Assembly (NCBI RefSeq): GCF_001854605.1
Contig: NZ_MKJU01000005.1
Location: forward strand, 62,001-126,000
Source: Pseudoalteromonas amylolytica
GTDB lineage: Bacteria; Pseudomonadota; Gammaproteobacteria; Enterobacterales; Alteromonadaceae
DNA length: 64,000 nt
Reading direction: 5' to 3'
Shown here piece after piece: positions 17,801 through 26,508 of this stretch. Position numbers and translations under genes: made by a program. The notes beneath the pieces were generated by a model. It saw only the letters and a list, made by a program, of their open reading frames with translations, had not been told where the DNA came from and searched no databases. The first letter of the stretch is position 1. Every line of letters starts with the position of its first letter.

Positions 17801-20800
17801 ATGAGTCTGGCAAAATGGTCTATTGAAAATAAAGTGATCAGCTGGATGTTTGCTCTGCTGCTACTTCTTGCTGGAACTGTTTCATATTTTGGCTTAGGAC
17901 AGCTTGAAGATCCTGAGTTTACCTTAAAAAAAGCGATGGTCGTCACCCTCTACCCTGGCGCCTCCCCGCAGCAGGTTGAAGAGGAAGTAACTTTTGTTAT
18001 TGAAAATGCAATACAACAACTCCCTTATGTGGACTATGTAACTTCGATTTCATCAGCTGGGAAGTCACAAATCACCGTTGAAATGAAGAGCTCTTATCGT
18101 AAAGAGGACCTCAGACAGATCTGGGATGAACTTAGACGAAAAATAACCGATCTTAAACCAAACCTACCGCCTGGTGTTTATTCACCCAAAGTGATAGACG
18201 ACTTCGCAGATGTTTATGGGGTGATGTATGCGGTTACGGGTCAAGGATACTCTTACGACGAACTAAAAGATTATGTAGATTACCTTAAACGCGAACTAGT
18301 ACTAGTCGATGGTGTGAGTAAAGTAACTGTTGCAGGTGAACAGCAAGCACAAGTTATTGTGGAGATCTCTACGCAAAAACTATCACAGCTTGGCATTGCC
18401 CCCTCATACATTTTTAACCTATTACAGTCACAAAATAGCGTTTCAAACGCGGGGAAAATACGCGTTGGTGATGAGTCTATCCGTTTGCACCCTACTGGTG
18501 AGTTTCAAGATGTCACAGAGCTTGAACATTTACTGATCTCTAAACCCGGTGCAAAAGAGCTTATTTATTTAGGTGATGTGGCTCGCGTCAGCAGAGAATA
18601 TGCCGAGATCCCCTCGCATATCACTCGCTTCAACGAACAAAGAGCTTTGTTAGTGGGCGTTTCATTCAGCTCTGGCGTGAACGTGGTTGATGTCGGTAAA
18701 GCTATCAACAAACATTTGGCGTCACTTGAGTATCAGCGTCCACATGGCATTGAAATAAACACGGTTTATCATCAGCCGAATGAAGTTGAAAAATCGGTAG
18801 ATGGCTTTATCGTGAGTCTGCTTGAGGCGGTCGCTATTGTTATCGTGGTTTTGCTGATTTTCATGGGTGTTAAAAGCGGTATACTGATAGGTGCGGTGCT
18901 ATTACTGACCGTGCTGGGTACGTTCATATTTATGAAGATATTTGCAATTGATTTGCAAAGGATCTCGCTTGGCGCGTTAATTATAGCGCTAGGTATGTTG
19001 GTCGATAACGCCATCGTTGTAACCGAAGGCATACTCATCAATTTAAAGCGTGGTCAAAGCAAACTACAAGCCGCTGTGAATATTGTTGAGCAGACTAAAT
19101 GGCCACTGTTAGGTGCAACCGTTATCGGTATCACTGCGTTTGCTCCGATTGGTTTAAGTAGTGATGCCAGTGGTGAGTTTGCAGGTTCACTCTTTTGGGT
19201 ATTACTGATCTCACTCTTACTAAGCTGGATCACCGCAATTACACTCACACCATTTTTTGCTGATTTGCTGTTCAAAACATCTCAGCAAAACGGTTCTGAT
19301 GGCTCTGATGACGACCCTTATAAAGGCGTTATTTTTACCGTGTATAAAGCCTTACTATCGTATTCACTCAGACACAGAGCCATAACGATCGGGTTTATGG
19401 TACTGCTGCTTGGTGTTGCGTTAGTTGGCTTTAAACAAGTTAAACAATCGTTCTTCCCCGCATCAAACACGCCCATGTTTTATGTAGATTACTGGCATTA
19501 TCAAGGTGCAGATATTAGAAGCACCGCTGATAATCTCGCTGCAATAGAAACCTTTTTAAAACAAGACCCACTTGTTACAGAGGTCACTGCCACGATAGGT
19601 CAAGGTGCGCCGAGGTTTATGCTCACCTATGCGCCTGAAAAGCAATATGCGGCATACGGGCAACTTATCGTCAGGGTGCAAGATAGAGAAGCGGTAACAA
19701 CCATGATAGCCAAACTTAGAGAGTACGAGGCCAATAGCGCTATCTCGGGGGAGCTAAAAATAAAACGCATGGAAATAGGCCCATCAACCGATGCCAAAAT
19801 TGAAGCGCGTTTTTCAGGCCCCGATCCGGTCGTACTCAGGCAGCTCGCTGCGCAGGCTAAAGCCGTGCTCGCGAAGGATGAAGGCGCATTTAACATCAAG
19901 GATAATTGGCGACAACGCACCAAAGTATTGAGACCTGAATTTAACGAGCAAAAAGCACGTCGTTTGGGGATCAGTAAAACAGATTTGGACCAATTGCTGC
20001 TAACCAGTATCAGTGGCAGTAAGGTTGGCCTTTATCGAGATGGAACACAGCTACTGCCTATTATCGCGCGTTCCACTGAAGAAGAGCGTAAGAATGTCGA
20101 GAACCTCAGCGATCTGCAAATATTCAGCCCTGTACTTGGCCTTTATGTGCCAATAACGCAAGTGGTCGACGAGTTCAATGTGATGTGGGAAGATCCTCTA
20201 ATCATGCGCCGTGACCGTAAACGTACTATCACTGTAATGGCGGATCATAATGTGATTGGCGATGAAACACCTGCGAAGCTTTTTGCGCGCATACGCAGTG
20301 ACATTGAAGCCATTGCATTACCCCATGGCTATGAAATGCAATGGGGCGGTGAGTTTGAGTCATCTTCAAAGGCTCAAAAAGCCATCTTTGGTTCACTCCC
20401 CGTCGGCTACCTTGCTATGTTTATGATCACCGTTTTGCTGTTTAACTCTGTGAAAAAACCTTTGGTTATTTGGTCTACTGTACCGTTGGCTGTAATTGGT
20501 GTTACGGCTGGCTTGGTATTATTAAATGCGCCGTTTAGCTTTATGGCACTGCTTGGACTATTAAGTTTATCGGGTATGCTTATCAAAAATGGTATTGTGC
20601 TGATGGATCAGATCAATTTAGAGCTAGAACAAGGCAAAGCCCCTTACCAAGCGGTATTTGATTCCGGTGTTAGCCGCGTCAGGCCCGTTTCAATGGCAGC
20701 TATCACCACTATTTTAGGTATGATCCCTCTACTATTTGATGTGTTTTTTCAGTCGATGGCGGTAACCATTATGTTTGGATTGGGCTTTGCGACAATTCTA

Positions 20801-20863
20801 ACGCTTATTGTTCTACCCGTTATGTATTGTCTGGTATTTGGTATTAAACAGCCTAAGAACTAA
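17801..20863 (+). CDS. RND family efflux permease
   Basis: 1020 residues with the two-fold RND layout: an N-terminal helix, a large periplasmic loop, helices 2-6, then a repeat of the same. Transmembrane helix 4 reads GMLVDNAIVVTEG with D402 and N403. In AcrB the two positions are Asp-Asp, so the second acidic residue of the proton relay is Asn here. This variant is frequent in some RND subgroups and does not imply loss of activity. It is paired with the adaptor upstream and most likely under the divergent LysR gene. Substrates could be drugs, detergents or lipids. Confidence 0.92.
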   Translation: MSLAKWSIENKVISWMFALLLLLAGTVSYFGLGQLEDPEFTLKKAMVVTLYPGASPQQVEEEVTFVIENAIQQLPYVDYVTSISSAGKSQITVEMKSSYRKEDLRQIWDELRRKITDLKPNLPPGVYSPKVIDDFADVYGVMYAVTGQGYSYDELKDYVDYLKRELVLVDGVSKVTVAGEQQAQVIVEISTQKLSQLGIAPSYIFNLLQSQNSVSNAGKIRVGDESIRLHPTGEFQDVTELEHLLISKPGAKELIYLGDVARVSREYAEIPSHITRFNEQRALLVGVSFSSGVNVVDVGKAINKHLASLEYQRPHGIEINTVYHQPNEVEKSVDGFIVSLLEAVAIVIVVLLIFMGVKSGILIGAVLLLTVLGTFIFMKIFAIDLQRISLGALIIALGMLVDNAIVVTEGILINLKRGQSKLQAAVNIVEQTKWPLLGATVIGITAFAPIGLSSDASGEFAGSLFWVLLISLLLSWITAITLTPFFADLLFKTSQQNGSDGSDDDPYKGVIFTVYKALLSYSLRHRAITIGFMVLLLGVALVGFKQVKQSFFPASNTPMFYVDYWHYQGADIRSTADNLAAIETFLKQDPLVTEVTATIGQGAPRFMLTYAPEKQYAAYGQLIVRVQDREAVTTMIAKLREYEANSAISGELKIKRMEIGPSTDAKIEARFSGPDPVVLRQLAAQAKAVLAKDEGAFNIKDNWRQRTKVLRPEFNEQKARRLGISKTDLDQLLLTSISGSKVGLYRDGTQLLPIIARSTEEERKNVENLSDLQIFSPVLGLYVPITQVVDEFNVMWEDPLIMRRDRKRTITVMADHNVIGDETPAKLFARIRSDIEAIALPHGYEMQWGGEFESSSKAQKAIFGSLPVGYLAMFMITVLLFNSVKKPLVIWSTVPLAVIGVTAGLVLLNAPFSFMALLGLLSLSGMLIKNGIVLMDQINLELEQGKAPYQAVFDSGVSRVRPVSMAAITTILGMIPLLFDVFFQSMAVTIMFGLGFATILTLIVLPVMYCLVFGIKQPKN

Positions 20864-20870
20864 CTTATAG

Positions 20871-20889
20871 AGGCCCGCAAGGGCCTTTT
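20871..20889 (+). terminator. Terminator after the RND operon
   Basis: AGGCCC-GCAA-GGGCCT followed by TTT, starting 8 bases after the permease stop codon region. Confidence 0.75.
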
Positions 20890-20943
20890 AAACTCATGGT
20901 TTCACTCAATGTAATCCCCCTTTACATCCAAGTAAAATAACGT

Positions 20944-21939
20944 TCAAGCATAGTGATTAGCATTTTTTACACTTTCAAAGTCATTAAACCTTACGCCGTG
21001 TTGCTTTAAGATTGGCAAAATTTTCGGACTCAACCACTGACGAACATAAAACGGCTGATTTGGCACAAAATGATGGATAGTGTGTGTTGCACCAAAGTTG
21101 AAACAAAATAGCTGTAACGGCAAGGCAAGCTTGTGATTAATCACATGTGTTTGCTCAAGTAAGTTATTAACACCGCCATAATAGTGCATGGACGACGTTA
21201 TCAGGTTTAAGCTAATAGACCTGACAACATTCGGTAATATCAATATCACCATGAGCAAGTTTACCCAGCTCATATACTCAAGCAGCCACAATGGATAACT
21301 ATACCCGCCACCGCTTAGCAAATTAAATCCATGGTAAAGGAGCGCACTATACAATACGATAAAGTAGCCCGTGGTTAGGGGAAAACCTGCATTAAATACG
21401 GTGAAAAAGCGAAAGTCGCTAATATCTCGAGCCAGTGCTTTACGAAAAATGATAAGCCCCAACAACCCATCAGCTATCACAATTAGCCTCAAAAGTGGGT
21501 TACGAATGCCATTGCCCACTAACCGCTCTTCCAAGTCCTTTTTTGTGCCAGAGGTTTTGTGATGATGTAGATGAATTTGGCGTCGATACCACGGGTTGAC
21601 AGTATTAGGCCGCATTAGCCACACCGTCAGCATCATCAGGTTGTGAAGCAGAGCATTTGAGCGAAAATATTGCTTATGAATAAGGTCATGCTCTAATTCA
21701 TGTGACAAAGAAGCAAAAAAAGCTGCAGCAATCACACAAATAAGCGCATTGATTTTCCCTATACAATACAACCAGCCCACGCCAGCCATACCAAACAGAG
21801 CAAATACTAAAATAACTAGCCCTATCAAATCTTGATAATGTAAAAAGTGGTATCACTCACGTAACTTAGTTTCTTCGTTTCTTATTTCAGAAACGATGGT
21901 TTGAATGGCATTTTTGACTTGGTGGTGAGACATAGTCAT
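20944..21939 (-). pseudogene. Membrane fatty acid desaturase interrupted by an in-frame TGA
   Basis: The frame begins at an ATG at 21939 (MTMSHHQVKNAIQ) and continues to 20944, but codon 29 is TGA (21855-21853). The coding sense resumes at once with YHFLHYQDLIGLVILV. Without the stop it would be a 331-residue integral-membrane di-iron enzyme. All three histidine boxes are intact: HELEHDLIH, HLHHHKT and HTIHHF, with several membrane helices. Translation could in principle restart at a TTG at 21828, losing the N-terminal tail but keeping the boxes. It is either a recent nonsense mutation, a read error, or a gene using the TTG. No sign of selenocysteine use. Substrates are probably acyl lipids or alkanes. 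Confidence 0.72.
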
Positions 21940-21963
21940 ATCGGTGATAGTATCTAATTGAAT

Positions 21964-21987
21964 ACAGAGCTACCACGGTAGCTCTGT
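21964..21987 (-). terminator. Hairpin downstream of the peroxiredoxin gene
   Basis: ACAGAGCTACC and GGTAGCTCTGT form a perfect 11-bp stem with a 2-base loop. No long T run follows, so it may be a weak terminator or an RNA-stabilising hairpin. Confidence 0.55.
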
Positions 21988-22003
21988 GAATAGCACAGCT
22001 AGC

Positions 22004-22477
22004 TTATAAGCTTTCTAAGATAGCTTCTGCTTTGCTGACTTCAAATTGCTTCGGTGCTTCGACATTGAGTAGTGTCACAACACCGTTGTCTACTATCATC
22101 GCATAACGAGTTGAGCGAACACCACCAAAGCTCTGGGTATCCATTTCAAGTCCTAAAGCCTTGGTAAAGCTGGCGTCACCATCAGCCAACATACGGATTT
22201 CTTCGGCATTTTGGGCCTCTCCCCATGCTTTCATTACAAATGCATCGTTAACAGATACACAAGCAATCATATCTACCCCTTTAGCTTTGATCTTGTCAGC
22301 TAACGCAACAAATCCTGGTAGGTGAGACGCTGAGCAGGTGGGAGTAAATGCGCCTGGCACTGCAAATAATACCACCTTTTTGTTCGCGAAAAGCTCTTTA
22401 GTATCGTGGTTCATCATACCATCTGCGCCAAGTTCGCTCAGTGTTGCCGCTGGTAAAGTTTGTCCTTGTTCTATCAT
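22004..22477 (-). CDS. Type-5 peroxiredoxin
   Basis: 157 residues. Reduces hydrogen peroxide and organic peroxides using a thiol partner. The peroxidatic cysteine is C48 in PGAFTPTCSASHLPGF, the signature of the Prx5 family. The later block with ADGDASFTKALGLEMD and SFGGVRSTRYAMI is also typical. The start at 22477 is preferred to the ATG at 22486 because AGAGGA directly abuts the latter. It is a single gene with its own downstream hairpin. Confidence 0.92.
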   Translation of the reverse strand: MIEQGQTLPAATLSELGADGMMNHDTKELFANKKVVLFAVPGAFTPTCSASHLPGFVALADKIKAKGVDMIACVSVNDAFVMKAWGEAQNAEEIRMLADGDASFTKALGLEMDTQSFGGVRSTRYAMIVDNGVVTLLNVEAPKQFEVSKAEAILESL

Positions 22478-22548
22478 CTTTTTCATTCCTCTATGCGGAG
22501 TTAAAAACTCAGTGTAGCCTTAAATTTGACTATTAAACACTGACAAAT

Positions 22549-22989
22549 CTAAGAGTTACTGTCTTGGTCTAGAAAACGTGAGGCAACACTGTGATCTGGC
22601 TTAAGTTGCAGTAAATCCCATAAATTTCCATACAGGTCTTGGAACACCGCAACTGTGCCATAGTCCTGCTCACTTGGGGGCCTTACAAACTCAACCCCTT
22701 GATTACACATGTTGTCGTAATCACGCCAAAAGTCATCGGTACATAAAAACAAAAATACTCGACCGCCAGTTTGTTTACCAATGTACTGTGCCTGCGCTTC
22801 ATTTGAGGCTTTCGCCAGCAAAATACTGGCTCCTTTTGAGCCGGGCGGCGCGATCACAACCCAGCGTTTGTTTTGTTCACTTTGATAACAGTCTTCGAGT
22901 AGCTCAAAATTAAGCTTGTTAACATAAAAGTCTATCGCTTCATCGTAGTCACGAACGACGATGGCCACATGAGCAAGTTCTTGTCTCAT
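22549..22989 (-). CDS. VOC/glyoxalase superfamily protein
   Basis: 146 residues with two paired beta-alpha-beta modules: HVAIVVRDYDEAIDFYVNKLNFELLED at the start and GVEFVRPPSEQDYGTVAVFQDLYGNLWDLLQ at the end. The presumed metal ligands are H7, then an E and an L/Q position, so enzyme type cannot be set. Members include glyoxalases, dioxygenases and resistance proteins. The start at 22989 has AAGGA 6 bases upstream, and lies just after the rluF stop, so cotranscription with rluF is likely. Confidence 0.85.
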   Translation of the reverse strand: MRQELAHVAIVVRDYDEAIDFYVNKLNFELLEDCYQSEQNKRWVVIAPPGSKGASILLAKASNEAQAQYIGKQTGGRVFLFLCTDDFWRDYDNMCNQGVEFVRPPSEQDYGTVAVFQDLYGNLWDLLQLKPDHSVASRFLDQDSNS

Positions 22990-23003
22990 AGCAATTCCTT
23001 CTA

Positions 23004-23897
23004 TCACTTTTTAAGAGAGAGGGTTCCTGGTTTTCTCTTGGGCCTTGCCGACGGCTTACGAACAGGCTTGTTTTCAGTCCGTTGTATACGTCCCTTCTCC
23101 CTCGGTGGTTTGTTCGAATTAGCTGCTTTTCGTGGCTGTGAATTGCTGTCTAAGCGCTTATTTGGGTCAATGGAACCTTCTTCAGTTTTTGCCGAATCCG
23201 AAATTGAATCATTGATTTCACGCATTTCAGCTTCAGTTAAATGACGCCATTGTCCCGGTCTTAAGCCGTTCAAATTCACATTCATAATGCGAACACGTTT
23301 AAGCGTCGTCACTTCATAGCCCAAGTATTCACACATTCGGCGTATCTGCCTGTTCAACCCTTGAGTTAACACTATGGTGAAAGTCCGCTCACCGGTTTGT
23401 TCAACAAAGCATTTTTTTGTTACCGTGTCCAAAATTGGTAAGCCACCAGCCATACGCTCTATAAAGCGCTTATTAATTGGCCTGTCGACCCCAACCACAT
23501 ATTCTTTTTCATGGTTATTGCCTGCCCGCAGGATCTTATTGACGATATCGCCTTCGTTAGTCAAAAAGATTAACCCTTCTGAGGGTCTATCTAAACGGCC
23601 GATTGGGAAAATACGTTCAGGATAATTTATAGCGCTGACGATATTGCTCCTGATCTTACGCTCAGTTGTACAGGTAACACCGACCGGCTTGTTATAAGCG
23701 ATATAAACTCTTTTAGGTTTAGCTTTTAGTGGTTTATTGTCTATTAAAATAACATCGTTATCACTGACCTTTAACCCCATTTCAGGCAAATTATCATTTA
23801 CCTTAACTCGGCCTGCTTCTATGAGTTTGTCAGCCTCACGACGCGAACAAAACCCTGTTTCGCTGATATATTTATTTAGCCGTGTTAATTGCGTCAC
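23004..23897 (-). CDS. rluF: 23S rRNA pseudouridine(2604) synthase
   Basis: 297 residues. Converts uridine 2604 of 23S rRNA to pseudouridine. An S4 RNA-binding domain (LNKYISETGFCSRREADKLIEAGRV) is followed by the RsuA/RluF catalytic domain with GRLDRPSEGLIFLTN, the catalytic Asp being D103. NRQIRRMCEYLGYEVTTLKRVRI is the conserved family C-terminal motif. A 60-residue tail rich in Lys, Arg and Pro extends the protein and may add RNA affinity. Assignment to RluF over RluB/RluE rests on overall similarity. Confidence 0.88.
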   Translation of the reverse strand: MTQLTRLNKYISETGFCSRREADKLIEAGRVKVNDNLPEMGLKVSDNDVILIDNKPLKAKPKRVYIAYNKPVGVTCTTERKIRSNIVSAINYPERIFPIGRLDRPSEGLIFLTNEGDIVNKILRAGNNHEKEYVVGVDRPINKRFIERMAGGLPILDTVTKKCFVEQTGERTFTIVLTQGLNRQIRRMCEYLGYEVTTLKRVRIMNVNLNGLRPGQWRHLTEAEMREINDSISDSAKTEEGSIDPNKRLDSNSQPRKAANSNKPPREKGRIQRTENKPVRKPSARPKRKPGTLSLKK

Positions 23898-24003
23898 TGA
23901 TAACCCTTTTTTGACATAGTAAAAAAGCGCATTTTAAACGATTGACGCACAAAATGCTTAATTTTCTGTCGCACAATTCGTGTATTTGAAGCGTATTTGA
24001 TTT

Positions 24004-25080
24004 TTAATGACCATACTTTCTTAACAGCCATTCAAACGGCCCTTGCTGAAAACATTTTAAATATATGGGCGCAAAAAGCAGTTGTAAGCCAACTCCAACC
24101 AAGGCCACTTGTAAATAATCTACACGGTTAAATTTAGCGCGAGCCTCTGGTGCTATCCATACAAAAAATGTAACGAGTACCAATGATTGTAATAAGTAAC
24201 AGGTAAGCGCTAGCTTTCCAATTGCACTTAACCAGTTGCTTAACCAGGACATAGGCGAAAGCCAAGTATTAAGGTGAGTGATAAGTAAAGCCCCGAACAC
24301 AGCATTTACCCAAACAATACCATCATTTAGCGCTGACAATTGTTTGGGCTCAAAGTATAGCAGTAAGGTGCTTGCCAAGGACATCATGCCCACTATAACA
24401 ATCACCCGAAGCAAGTCTGGCTTTGCTAAACCGCCGCTGAAAACGCCTGCTCGATAACAATATACACCTATCAACATCACTCCTAGAGAGTTCCAAATGG
24501 TTAGAATAGGTAGCATCAAGATCATAATGGCAAACATTGATGCGTTGTGAATTAAAAGGCTGATTAAATCGGTAGGCGCACGTAGTAATATGTCATCAAA
24601 AGCGCTGCTGTCGCGATAAATTGTTTCACCATCACCAAACAGCATAAATGCTGCCAACAATGCGCTGCTTACTAGCACCATTGCAAAACCGTGAAACAGT
24701 ACAGTTGCTTGGTTTCTATGTAAATATCCCAATGCCAATAACCCAGCTAAACCATAACTGAGCAATATATCGCCGGGCCAAACTAAAAAGCCATGTAGTA
24801 TACCAAATATAATCAAACACTTAAGCCTTGGCTTAAGGGCGCTTACATCGTTGCTTTTTTCATGTTGTATAACCAATGCCGCGCCAAATAGCATACAAAA
24901 TAACGAGCGAAACCTGCCATCCAATAGCAATACGTTAATATATTCAGTTATCTCATCGCCAACATGTGCCTGTGATAAACCTACATATCCTGTTTCAAAC
25001 AACCCAAAGTAATACACGTTGAGTAGCAGCAGCCCTAAGACGGCTATTCCTCTTAGGCTATCTAATTGCTTTATTCTCAT
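24004..25080 (-). CDS. DUF418 family membrane protein (YeiB-like)
   Basis: 358 residues with about nine or ten predicted membrane helices. It begins MRIKQLDSLRGIAVLGLLLLN, the standard YeiB/DUF418 opening, and ends in the DUF418 domain with LTCYLLQSLV and GPFEWLLRKYG. The family is distantly related to acyltransferase-3 membrane proteins and remains functionally open. It starts three bases after the EAL-HDOD stop, so the two genes probably form an operon. Confidence 0.87.
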   Translation of the reverse strand: MRIKQLDSLRGIAVLGLLLLNVYYFGLFETGYVGLSQAHVGDEITEYINVLLLDGRFRSLFCMLFGAALVIQHEKSNDVSALKPRLKCLIIFGILHGFLVWPGDILLSYGLAGLLALGYLHRNQATVLFHGFAMVLVSSALLAAFMLFGDGETIYRDSSAFDDILLRAPTDLISLLIHNASMFAIMILMLPILTIWNSLGVMLIGVYCYRAGVFSGGLAKPDLLRVIVIVGMMSLASTLLLYFEPKQLSALNDGIVWVNAVFGALLITHLNTWLSPMSWLSNWLSAIGKLALTCYLLQSLVLVTFFVWIAPEARAKFNRVDYLQVALVGVGLQLLFAPIYLKCFQQGPFEWLLRKYGH

Positions 25081-25083
25081 ATC

Positions 25084-26301
25084 TTAGAAAAGGGTTTCGT
25101 TGTACATATCAGCCCAACGGATAGCATCGGCGTGAAACTCCGGCAGGCGTTGATCATTGATATTGAGTAAACTACAAGCTTCCTGCAATTGCCACCAACT
25201 TCCGCTTTCATATGCTTTAACAACATTTAATATGTAATACAATAGGTTATGCTTTCCCATTAGGGCATCTTGGAGTTCTTCAGGAAATGGTAATCGAGAA
25301 ACCACTTGATCCATGGGGCGATCTAAAATTGCATCTAGCAGCGAAAATAGTCCGGTTAAAAAACTCATTCCCTTAATATTTGGGTTTAGGCTCTTCGCTA
25401 TCAGTTCACAAAAGCGCGAGCGAACAATACTTAATCGGGTCAGTTCTGTTGGTTTACCTTCGGCAATATGTGCAGTCATTATCAGACCCACAAACTTTTT
25501 CACCCGTTCATCACCCAAGTACACCAGTGCTTGTTTTAAAGATTCTATACGTTTTTTCAGCGGGAATACGCCTGAGTTGATTAAGCGCAGCAGCTTGTAT
25601 GCAAGCGCCGTATCTTGGGCAAATAACCGCGCTATTCTATCTATACTCAGATGTGGCTTTAATACCTCAGCATAAATAAGCAGTACAATAGCATGGTTGA
25701 TTTCAATATCATTTTGCTGAATAACTCGGGGCTTAGCGAAGAAGTATCCTTGGAAAAAGTGAAACCCCATTTCTTTGGCTTGTTCAAATTCAGCTTCTGT
25801 TTCAACCTTTTCCGCCAGCAATTTCATGTTTTTTCTTTGTCTAAACTCTTCAACAAGCTCTTCAATTTGATCTAACGAGTTTTGTTGTATATCGAATTTA
25901 ACCAAACGGATCAGTTTTAAAAATGGCTCCCACTGCTTAGTGTATTCAAAATCATCCAGCGCCAGACGATAATTTTGATGAAATAGTGATTTTACCTTTT
26001 CATAGTTCTGCGTAGTGGGAGATACTGTTTCAAGTAATTCAAGAATCACATCCTGACAGGGTAGAAAATGCGCCAGCTCCTGATTAAGGGAATCAGGACC
26101 AATATTGATGAGTGCCTTCTTGCCGGAAGTTAAATAGCGAGTACCCAAGTTTAGTTGGTTGTCCATGATAAGCTTTGCAGTCGCTGCATCGTCAGCAATG
26201 TTAGGAAAACTATTGCTTGTTCCGTCACGAAATAACAACTCGTAAGCCACCACCTGCTTACGGCGGTTGAAAATAGCTTGTCGAGCAACAAAAACCTTCA
26301 A
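25084..26301 (-). CDS. EAL-HDOD signalling protein (YuxH type)
   Basis: 405 residues from a TTG at 26301, which is preceded by AGGAG at a spacing of 7 and yields MKVFVARQAIFNRRKQVVAYELLFR, the usual start. The longer frame also opens with a TTG and lacks such a site. The N-terminal EAL domain is degenerate: the EAL triplet reads YELLFR, as in this subfamily, so phosphodiesterase activity is unlikely. The HDOD domain (about 195-395) has the AYKLLRLINSGVFPLKKRIESLKQALVYLG segment. These proteins act as c-di-GMP-related scaffolds; targets are unknown. Confidence 0.87.
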   Translation of the reverse strand: MKVFVARQAIFNRRKQVVAYELLFRDGTSNSFPNIADDAATAKLIMDNQLNLGTRYLTSGKKALINIGPDSLNQELAHFLPCQDVILELLETVSPTTQNYEKVKSLFHQNYRLALDDFEYTKQWEPFLKLIRLVKFDIQQNSLDQIEELVEEFRQRKNMKLLAEKVETEAEFEQAKEMGFHFFQGYFFAKPRVIQQNDIEINHAIVLLIYAEVLKPHLSIDRIARLFAQDTALAYKLLRLINSGVFPLKKRIESLKQALVYLGDERVKKFVGLIMTAHIAEGKPTELTRLSIVRSRFCELIAKSLNPNIKGMSFLTGLFSLLDAILDRPMDQVVSRLPFPEELQDALMGKHNLLYYILNVVKAYESGSWWQLQEACSLLNINDQRLPEFHADAIRWADMYNETLF

Positions 26302-26449
26302 ATGTTGACTCCTCAGTGTAGCCACTTCCAATGTAGCACTTTATTATCTACCAAAAACGTGATTCTAACCCTAAATAGTTATAATTAATATAGAACTAAG
26401 CTATTAATACATGAGAAATTTAGCTTGATAACTATAGCACCTGTATATG

Positions 26450-26473
26450 AAAAAGCAGACCAGGGGCCTGCTT
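26450..26473 (-). terminator. Terminator of the glycogen operon
   Basis: On the minus strand AAGCAGGCC-CCT-GGTCTGCTT forms a 9-bp stem with one G-T wobble, followed by TTT. It lies 36 bases after the glgA stop. Confidence 0.75.
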
Positions 26474-26508
26474 ATGGCAATGAAATTATCCGACTCATAT
26501 CTGGGCAG

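Noticed and set aside
21853..21855. Possibility that the desaturase TGA encodes selenocysteine
   Set aside because: Membrane desaturases are not selenoproteins, no stable hairpin resembling a SECIS follows directly, and no selenium genes are nearby.
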